NCBI GenBank assembly: GCA_036500225.1
Contig: DASYCJ010000020.1
Location: 7,090 to 71,089, forward strand
Length of the DNA stretch: 64,000 nt
Direction: 5' to 3'
Source of the DNA: DASUBN01 sp036500225
GTDB taxonomy: Bacteria > Pseudomonadota > Gammaproteobacteria > Natronospirales > REEB76
The translations under genes and the position numbers were made by a program. Positions 59,054-64,000 of the stretch are shown in pieces (the first letter of the stretch is position 1; each line of letters starts with the position of its first letter). A model generated the notes under the pieces. That model had not been told where the DNA came from, made no database searches, and saw nothing but the letters and a program-made list of their open reading frames with translations.

Positions 59054-59547
59054 CAGGATTTGGGCGCGGAGCCCTTGGACAGGAATTCCCGCCGTACCTT
59101 ATCGGTGCGCAGCATCTGGATGACGCCGGCGAACACGGCGATGAAGATGAGGCCCATGACGGCGAGGGTGCCGCCCATGCCCTGCAGCATGGCGCCCATG
59201 CCGGCGGGGCCTCCGGTGACGCCGATCAGGACATACAGCAGGTTCCAGAGGATGCCGATGACGAGCAGCACGATCATGGATACGCGCGCCCAGGGCTTGC
59301 GCATGATGAGACCGACGGCGGAGAGCAGCACCCAGGTGAGCACCACGAATATGAAGAAGAACACGCCGCGCATGACGTTGATGAACAGGGCCGGGTCCGC
59401 CTGGGCACCGTCCGGCGGCTGGGGCAGCTGGGCGGCGAGCTTGTCCAGGGGCATGAACAGGAACATGAGGCAATTGACCAGGCCCAAGATCGCCAGGCCC
59501 GCGAAGACCCACCCGACGACGGTGACGAAGATAGAACGCTGCTGCAT
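59053..59547 (-). CDS. Four-helix membrane protein of unknown function
   Basis: A 164-residue protein with four hydrophobic helices (VTVVGWVFAGLAILGLVNCL, VFFFIFVVLTWVLLSAVGLI, VSMIVLLVIGILWNLLYVL, LAVMGLIFIAVFAGVI). A Met/Gly-rich loop lies between helices 3 and 4 (GGPAGMGAMLQGMGG). No domain recognised. Strand and spacing suggest it is not an operon partner of neighbours. Confidence 0.74.
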   Translation of the reverse strand: MQQRSIFVTVVGWVFAGLAILGLVNCLMFLFMPLDKLAAQLPQPPDGAQADPALFINVMRGVFFFIFVVLTWVLLSAVGLIMRKPWARVSMIVLLVIGILWNLLYVLIGVTGGPAGMGAMLQGMGGTLAVMGLIFIAVFAGVIQMLRTDKVRREFLSKGSAPKS

Positions 59548-59600
59548 GAACCTACTCGGAGCGGTTTGTGAGGCGGGATTCTAACACCCGAGACCCCTGC

Positions 59601-60164
59601 CTACCTCAGGTTGTCGAACAGCGTGACGACATAGACCAAGAACAGCAGTACGCTCACCACGGTGAAGACCTTGTGGAAGCGTTCGTTGGGGATGAGCGCC
59701 AGGGCGAGGCTGCCGCCGATGAAGAAGAGATGGAAGCCGAGATTCGCGCCGTAGGGCAGCGTGCCGAACACCACCACGTCCTTCAGCATGCTGAACAGAA
59801 GGGCGACGATGAAGAGACCATAGAACCAGGGCGCCTGCTTGAAATAAGTGCGACGCAGGTCTGCATGGCGGTCTTCATTGAAATCCGGCAGCACCAACGC
59901 CGCCACCATGTAGATGCAGGTGTTCTCCAGGAGCACCACGGCGAATTGCAGGAAGGTCCAGCCCTGATGCTCCCGCAGGCCGAACATGGCCCACCAGGAT
60001 TGCACGGCGATGACGAGCACCAATGCGGCCCAGGCAAGCGAAGGCCAGTAGATGACCACGTGCTCGCGGGCGTGCAGCAATCCCCTAAAGCCTTGGAGGA
60101 TCTGCGTTATCGCGAGTCCGAGGATTATCGCAATCAGGACTGAGAGGTAGCTGAAGGCATCCAT
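59601..60164 (-). CDS. Multi-pass membrane protein of unknown function
   Basis: A 187-residue protein with six predicted helices, opening LSVLIAIILGLAITQILQGF, a segment seen in a widespread family of small membrane proteins. ERFHKVFTVVSVLLFLVYVV closes it. Function unknown. Confidence 0.75.
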   Translation of the reverse strand: MDAFSYLSVLIAIILGLAITQILQGFRGLLHAREHVVIYWPSLAWAALVLVIAVQSWWAMFGLREHQGWTFLQFAVVLLENTCIYMVAALVLPDFNEDRHADLRRTYFKQAPWFYGLFIVALLFSMLKDVVVFGTLPYGANLGFHLFFIGGSLALALIPNERFHKVFTVVSVLLFLVYVVTLFDNLR

Positions 60165-60189
60165 ATAGATCCGGCTCCCCTGGAAAAGA

Positions 60190-60218
60190 ATAAGGCCGCC
60201 GAGGATGACCCGGCGGCC
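60190..60218 (-). terminator. Rho-independent terminator
   Basis: Minus strand: GGCCGCCG / CGGCGGCC stem followed by TTATTCTTTT. Ends the 34-residue gene. Confidence 0.85.
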
Positions 60219-60236
60219 TCATAGGATGCCTATCGA

Positions 60237-60341
60237 TCATCCCCGCGATGCGCGCTTGGCAGCCTTCTCGGCGCGCTTCTCTTTCAGGGACTTGGCGGGC
60301 TTCTTCTTGTCTTCTTTCTTGCGTTCGAGACCTTTGCTCAT
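60237..60341 (-). CDS. 34-residue lysine-rich small protein
   Basis: MSKGLERKKEDKKKPAKSLK then EKRAEKAAKRASRG. Too short for routine ORF lists, but AGGAG lies 6 bases before the ATG, a terminator follows, and the MSKG...KKPAKSLKEKRAEK pattern recurs in small conserved proteins of unknown function. Basic and probably nucleic-acid or ribosome associated. Confidence 0.72.
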   Translation of the reverse strand: MSKGLERKKEDKKKPAKSLKEKRAEKAAKRASRG

Positions 60342-60426
60342 GGCGCGCTCCTCATCAGGTGTGTGTTGAAGCAATCAGGCACAAAGCCCATAGGACTCAA
60401 TATTAAGCCACGGTGGCGACGCTAGG

Positions 60427-61194
60427 CTAGCTCGCAGCCTTCAACCGAAGGGTCCAGAAATCGCCGGCGAGCTTGGGGTTTGTGGCATAGCCATAGGGCA
60501 GCCAGAAATAGCCGTCCATGCCCCAATTCGGGCCCATGGAGTTACGCATGAGCAGGCGCTCGTGGGCATCTTCATAGCCCACCGCCAGGACCGCGTGGTT
60601 ACCTAAGAGCTTCTCCCCGGCTTTAGGTGTGGGATAAGTCTCGGCGTGCTGAGCTTCCTTGGTCTGGGAGCCTGAGTAGATGCCGAAGGTGAGCACGAAG
60701 GGCGAGCCGGAGGCGAGGCAGGCCTTCATATGCGCCAGGTCCTGGGTGAGACGTTCATAGACCAAGTCCCGGTATCGCATGGCCTGCTGGTAGCAGGGCT
60801 CGGGCGGCTCGGCATTCACTTGCTCTGGGATATAGGGCCAGTGGTGCTCGGGGCAATCCCCATGTTTGGCCAGGACCTTGATGGCTTCCCGCAAGGGGGC
60901 GCCATCGTCCTTGTGCTGGGTGCCTAAGAGTTTCCTCTCGTTGTAATAGATGAAGAGCCGGGAGGGCGTGAACTCGGGCGTGATGCCGTGCTTCATGCGC
61001 TCGAATTCGACTGCCGCTGCAGTGGCGTTGGCAGTGCAACTTTGGAGCGGGCGCTGGTCATAGACCGGTGGGCACTGGGGCCGGAGGTCGACGGACTTAG
61101 GCAAAGACTTCAGGAACTTGAGTTCGGGGACGTAAATTTTGTCCCTGGCGTCGGGCGCATCACGGTGGGCGCCGAAGTGGCTGATGGGTTCCAT
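60427..61194 (-). CDS. Papain-like C1-family cysteine peptidase
   Basis: A 255-residue protein of the C1 superfamily. Catalytic Cys53 lies in RPLQSCTANA (papain: QGxCGSCW), His200 in GNHAVLAVGYE and Asn218 in RNSMGPNWGMDGYF, in correct order and spacing. No signal peptide and no pro-region, so cytoplasmic. SVDLRPQCPPVYDQ at the N-terminus matches mature papain-like enzymes. Such proteins are uncommon in gammaproteobacteria; substrate unknown. Confidence 0.9.
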   Translation of the reverse strand: MEPISHFGAHRDAPDARDKIYVPELKFLKSLPKSVDLRPQCPPVYDQRPLQSCTANATAAAVEFERMKHGITPEFTPSRLFIYYNERKLLGTQHKDDGAPLREAIKVLAKHGDCPEHHWPYIPEQVNAEPPEPCYQQAMRYRDLVYERLTQDLAHMKACLASGSPFVLTFGIYSGSQTKEAQHAETYPTPKAGEKLLGNHAVLAVGYEDAHERLLMRNSMGPNWGMDGYFWLPYGYATNPKLAGDFWTLRLKAAS

Positions 61195-61200
61195 GGACTA

Positions 61201-61206
61201 ATTATA
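61201..61206 (-). promoter_or_regulatory. -10 box TATAAT six bases before the C1-peptidase start
   Basis: Minus strand TATAAT, then TAGTCC, then ATG at 61194. Same spacing as at 24378 and 27373. No clear -35. There is no Shine-Dalgarno sequence, consistent with a leaderless transcript. Confidence 0.5.
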
Positions 61207-61298
61207 TAGAGAGAGGTGGGTTTCACCGCCGCCGGGAGGCGACAGAACGGGATTTCAACAAGGATGTTGCCTGGATCGCGCGCGAGGCGCAGCAGCTT

Positions 61299-62480
61299 CT
61301 AGATGCCGAGCTGTTGGGGGTCGACGCCATAAGCTCCATTTTGGAGGCATCTGTCGATCCAGAATTGGCCGCTATCCGCCCAGGGATTATCGAACATCAT
61401 GTCCACCACCGCCGGGGACTCCATGCGCTTCTTCTCCGGGTCCAGTACCAGGGCCACTCGCGGCCGCAGACGCTGCTGGTTCTGGGCCAGCACGACTCCG
61501 ACGGCGCCGGTGTTGAGTTCGATCACAGAGCCCGTCGGGAATGCACCGACGAGCTGCATGAAGCGTTCCACCACTTCCGGTTGGAACAGGGTGCCACGCA
61601 GGCCGTATATGTAACGGATGGCTTCATGGGGGGAGCGCTCGCCCGCATAGGGGCGGAAGCTCACCAGGGCATCGTAGGTATCTACCATGCCGGCGATCTT
61701 GGCGAAGACGGGGATGCTGGTGCCATTCAGGCCCTGCTTGTAGCCGCCGCCGTCGAAGCGCTCATGGTGATGCTTCACGAGTTCCATGATGCGCGGGGTG
61801 ATGCCATCCATGCCGCGCAGGATGCTCAAGCTCATATCCACGTGGCCGCGCACGGTCTCGGTCTCCGCCGTCGTGAGGGGGCCGGGCTTCAAGAGCAATG
61901 TCAGTGGCAGTTGGGTCTTGCCCACGTCGAAGAGCATGCAACCCAAACCTACTTCGTAGATCTCTTCCTTGTCCAAACCGAGATGGCGGGCGAAGGCCAA
62001 GCCCCAGATGGAGGTGTTGAGGGCGTGGCTGAATATATAAGAGTCGTGCTGCTTCATGCGGCTGAGCCAGATGAGCGCATTGGGATTGCGCATCATGCTG
62101 TCCAGCATGGGCGTCACGGTGTCGCGGGCGAGATCCACGTCGAGCCGGCCACTCTGCAGCATCTGGGTGAAGATCACCTTGGACGCAGCGCTTGCTTCCT
62201 TGTGGATGGTCTTGGCGCGGACGATCTCTTTTTCGACGGGTTGGGTGACGGCATAACGCTCGCCGATGTGGCGCGCGGCGGACGGCGCCTCTTCACGGCG
62301 CTCGGCATCCACGAAGACGAAGCGGCAGGCGCGGCGCAACTCTTCCAGGGTCTCTTCGTTGCGGATGAAGAAGCCCTGGTACATGAAGCGCGTCTCGGTC
62401 CACGGACGATCCAGGCGATCGACATACATGCCGATCTTGAGATCGCCGGCTGAGACTTTCTGCAGTTTGTTCGAATCCAT
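61299..62480 (-). CDS. DUF3391 / HD-GYP-like protein with degenerate active site
   Basis: A 393-residue protein. Residues about 5-110 are DUF3391; the HD-GYP domain follows. Canonical HD-GYP enzymes hydrolyse cyclic-di-GMP using HD, HH and GYP motifs. Here His152 (FSHALN) remains but HD is FD (CMLFDVGK, residues 184-185), HHE is intact (KHHHERFDGGGY, 237-247) and GYP is GYK. Loss of the metal-binding His suggests a binding or regulatory role, not hydrolysis. ATG at 62480 has AAGGA 6 bases upstream. Confidence 0.9.
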   Translation of the reverse strand: MDSNKLQKVSAGDLKIGMYVDRLDRPWTETRFMYQGFFIRNEETLEELRRACRFVFVDAERREEAPSAARHIGERYAVTQPVEKEIVRAKTIHKEASAASKVIFTQMLQSGRLDVDLARDTVTPMLDSMMRNPNALIWLSRMKQHDSYIFSHALNTSIWGLAFARHLGLDKEEIYEVGLGCMLFDVGKTQLPLTLLLKPGPLTTAETETVRGHVDMSLSILRGMDGITPRIMELVKHHHERFDGGGYKQGLNGTSIPVFAKIAGMVDTYDALVSFRPYAGERSPHEAIRYIYGLRGTLFQPEVVERFMQLVGAFPTGSVIELNTGAVGVVLAQNQQRLRPRVALVLDPEKKRMESPAVVDMMFDNPWADSGQFWIDRCLQNGAYGVDPQQLGI

Positions 62481-62729
62481 CCGCCATCCTTGATGCAAAG
62501 CGCTCTCCCTCTTTCCTGAGCGTTGCATCTTTACGGACTGGCTTCCTGTCCTGTCCGGACCGGCAAGAATATGGACCCCCGCCCGGGCCCGGGCAAGGGG
62601 GTGAAACCGCTTGCATGGGTAGGCTATTCCCTACCCGCCTTAGGTGTAGAAAATCGCTATGGATTCAGGGGATTAGTGCGCGTGGAGAACCGCCCCGGCG
62701 GCAATGAATGTGACAGCCGGGGCGGATAT

Positions 62730-64000
62730 TCAGGCCTTGGCGGGCTTGGAGATGCTGATGCTGCGCAGGGCCGGACGCGTCATGCACAGGAGCGCGATGA
62801 CGCTCAAGGCGATGCCTGCGCCGGCGAAGAGCTCAGTGAGGGTGACGAACTTGAGCATGAAGCCGGCCACCGCCGCGGAGAGCGGGCCGACCCCGAGAAA
62901 GGTGAAGAACAACACGCTCATGGTTCGGCCCATCATGGCCTGGGGCACGCGCTGCTGGATCCAGCTGAACAGCGCCACCTGGGCGATGCCGGCGAAGCAG
63001 CCGACGATGGCGAGCAAGGTGGCGCCATACCAGGTGGCGTGGGTGATGGAGAAGGCGGTGAACAGGAGACCCGCCACCGTGTCCAGGCACAGGATCATGA
63101 GCCCCAGGTGCCCACGCACCACGCGGGTGACCAGCACCGAGAGGCCGTTGCCGATGAGCATCCCTAAGCCATAGCAGGTCATGAGGATGCCGAAGGCGGC
63201 GGCGCTGTGCAGGCGTTCGTCCGCCAGCACCGGCAGGCCTACTTGTACAGGGCCGCCTACAAATAGCGAGACGATGCCGACGTAAGTGATGAAGGCGCGC
63301 AGCTGCACGTCTGACCACACGCCCTTGAGGCCCTTCCACACGTCCGCCAGGATGCCACCTTCGGGCTTGGGCGGATGGAAGTCCGAGTGGATGCGGATCA
63401 TATATAGGGACACCAGCGAGAACACGAAGCTCGCGGCGTCGATGCTGAAGGCCAGACCGATGCCGCCGGCATCCGCCAGGCGCGCATCCTGGTTGGTGTT
63501 GAAGCCGGTGGCGATGAGCAGGCCCGCGAGGATGGGACCGACGATCATGGCGACCTGACGCATGCCCATAATCATGCCGTTGGCGGCGGGCAGCTGCTCC
63601 TTCTCCACGAGCTGCGGCAGGATGGCGCTGCCGGCGGGATAGACGAAGGCAGTGGAGAGGCCGATGCCGAGTGAGATGGCATACACCTCCCACATCTGGA
63701 TCGCGCCGCTGACCACCAGGACCGCGAGGATGGTGACGAACACGGCGTTGATGGCGCGGGAGATGAGCAACACGCGGCGCGCGGACATGCGATCCACCAC
63801 GGCGCCACCCACGAACATGAAGAGCGCGCGGGGCAAGGCAGTGATGAGCGCGACGAGGCCCACAGCTGCCGGGTCATGACTGATCTTGAGCACCAGCCAA
63901 GGCAAGGCCACCAGGGTGAAGGTATCGCCGATGGCGGAGATGCTGCTGCCGCCGAAGAGCAACAGGAAGTCGCGGTTACCGAAGACGTTGGGACGCTTGG
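62730..64000 (-). CDS. MFS-family transporter (5' partial)
   Basis: Major facilitator superfamily permease with 12 expected helices, reading to the window edge; the true start lies upstream. Visible: SISAIGDTFTLVALPWLVL, the loop motif GGAVVDRMSARRVLLISR between helices 2 and 3, and the second half with GMLIGNGLSVLVTRVVRG. Resembles MFS_3/EntS-type exporters. Substrate unknown; TCR1-like acidic residues are not enough to assign. Between this gene and the HD-GYP gene (62481-62729) I see only a 14-base palindrome (62581-62594) and no gene. Confidence 0.9.
   Translation of the reverse strand, partial: KRPNVFGNRDFLLLFGGSSISAIGDTFTLVALPWLVLKISHDPAAVGLVALITALPRALFMFVGGAVVDRMSARRVLLISRAINAVFVTILAVLVVSGAIQMWEVYAISLGIGLSTAFVYPAGSAILPQLVEKEQLPAANGMIMGMRQVAMIVGPILAGLLIATGFNTNQDARLADAGGIGLAFSIDAASFVFSLVSLYMIRIHSDFHPPKPEGGILADVWKGLKGVWSDVQLRAFITYVGIVSLFVGGPVQVGLPVLADERLHSAAAFGILMTCYGLGMLIGNGLSVLVTRVVRGHLGLMILCLDTVAGLLFTAFSITHATWYGATLLAIVGCFAGIAQVALFSWIQQRVPQAMMGRTMSVLFFTFLGVGPLSAAVAGFMLKFVTLTELFAGAGIALSVIALLCMTRPALRSISISKPAKA

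Noticed and set aside
61240..61313. Protein-like plus-strand frame (EATERDFNKDVAWIAREAQQ) running into the HD-GYP gene
   Set aside because: Too short, no start codon, and continues only as antisense.
61314..62453. 379-codon open frame opposite the HD-GYP gene
   Set aside because: Antisense shadow; the minus strand has DUF3391/HD-GYP homology and a ribosome site.
1..64000. tRNA, rRNA, CRISPR array, integrase, transposase, phage genes
   Set aside because: Looked for throughout; none with supporting sequence features was found.

Overview
The window reads as one continuous stretch of a GC-rich (low-to-mid 60s % by eye) chromosome from a free-living gammaproteobacterium, most like the Xanthomonadales/Nevskiales side of the class. 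This placement is inference from gene families: a ligand-sensing propeller fused to GGDEF, a DUF3391/HD-GYP protein, GreB, a RDD-RDD-SpoIIM-DUF4129-DUF4350-MoxR-DUF58 operon, DUF5916 and BNR-propeller exported proteins, and a large Lhr helicase. I see no insertion sequence, prophage, integrase, CRISPR array, tRNA or rRNA. Genes are densely packed, many start on GTG, and operon partners often overlap by 4 bases (ATGA or GTGA).

Layout. 1-7.8 kb: 3' part of a KefB/C-type antiporter, a palindrome-rich gap, an exported-propeller diguanylate cyclase, DUF1428, DUF899, a methyltransferase and an Ig-like lipoprotein. 7.8-10.3 kb: an arsenic cluster on the minus strand (arsN2, arsR, arsI, arsC, aquaporin) with no efflux pump. 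10.4-14.7 kb: Lhr helicase. 14.7-18.8 kb: envelope proteins, then cytochrome b561 with one YceI, divergent from a second, lipoprotein YceI. 18.9-22 kb: Ig-like lipoprotein, MsrA, PPK2, DoxX. 22.2-24.4 kb: an electrophile-response unit (GST, Old Yellow Enzyme, ArsR-family regulator) in which the same 20-bp operator sits in the promoter of the regulator and of the reductase. 24.5-26.6 kb: ECF sigma factor, membrane anti-sigma candidate and DUF4097 protein, translationally coupled. 26.8-29.7 kb: HELGHH zincin, DUF998, GreB, two lysine-rich H1-like proteins, TrxC. 30-33 kb: D-aminoacylase-like amidohydrolase and small unknowns. 33-40.1 kb: the seven-gene MoxR operon. 40.3-47.1 kb: CorA, MAPEG, DUF5916 barrel, SMP-30-like propeller, and a divergent CadC-like membrane regulator with a TolB-like propeller. 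47.1-52.1 kb: ankyrin, PilZ and exported proteins of unknown function. 52.3-57.8 kb: BNR propeller protein, a decayed ORF, DeaD helicase. 57.9-64 kb: small envelope proteins, a papain-like peptidase, a degenerate HD-GYP protein and the start-less end of an MFS transporter.

How parts fit. Three proteins touch cyclic-di-GMP (the GGDEF enzyme, a PilZ protein, an HD-GYP protein that has lost its metal-binding His). Stress defence dominates: arsenic, electrophiles (OYE/GST), methionine oxidation (MsrA), thioredoxin 2, polyphosphate. Four gene starts lie 6-7 bases downstream of a -10 box, which suggests leaderless transcripts, including both ArsR-family regulators. No feature clearly amounts to an entirely new system. 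The best leads are the two-site ArsR/OYE/GST regulon, the leaderless promoters, the MoxR operon, the duplicated TFPASDP/H1-tail proteins, the CX6C-repeat exported protein and an unexplained leader upstream of a secreted protein.
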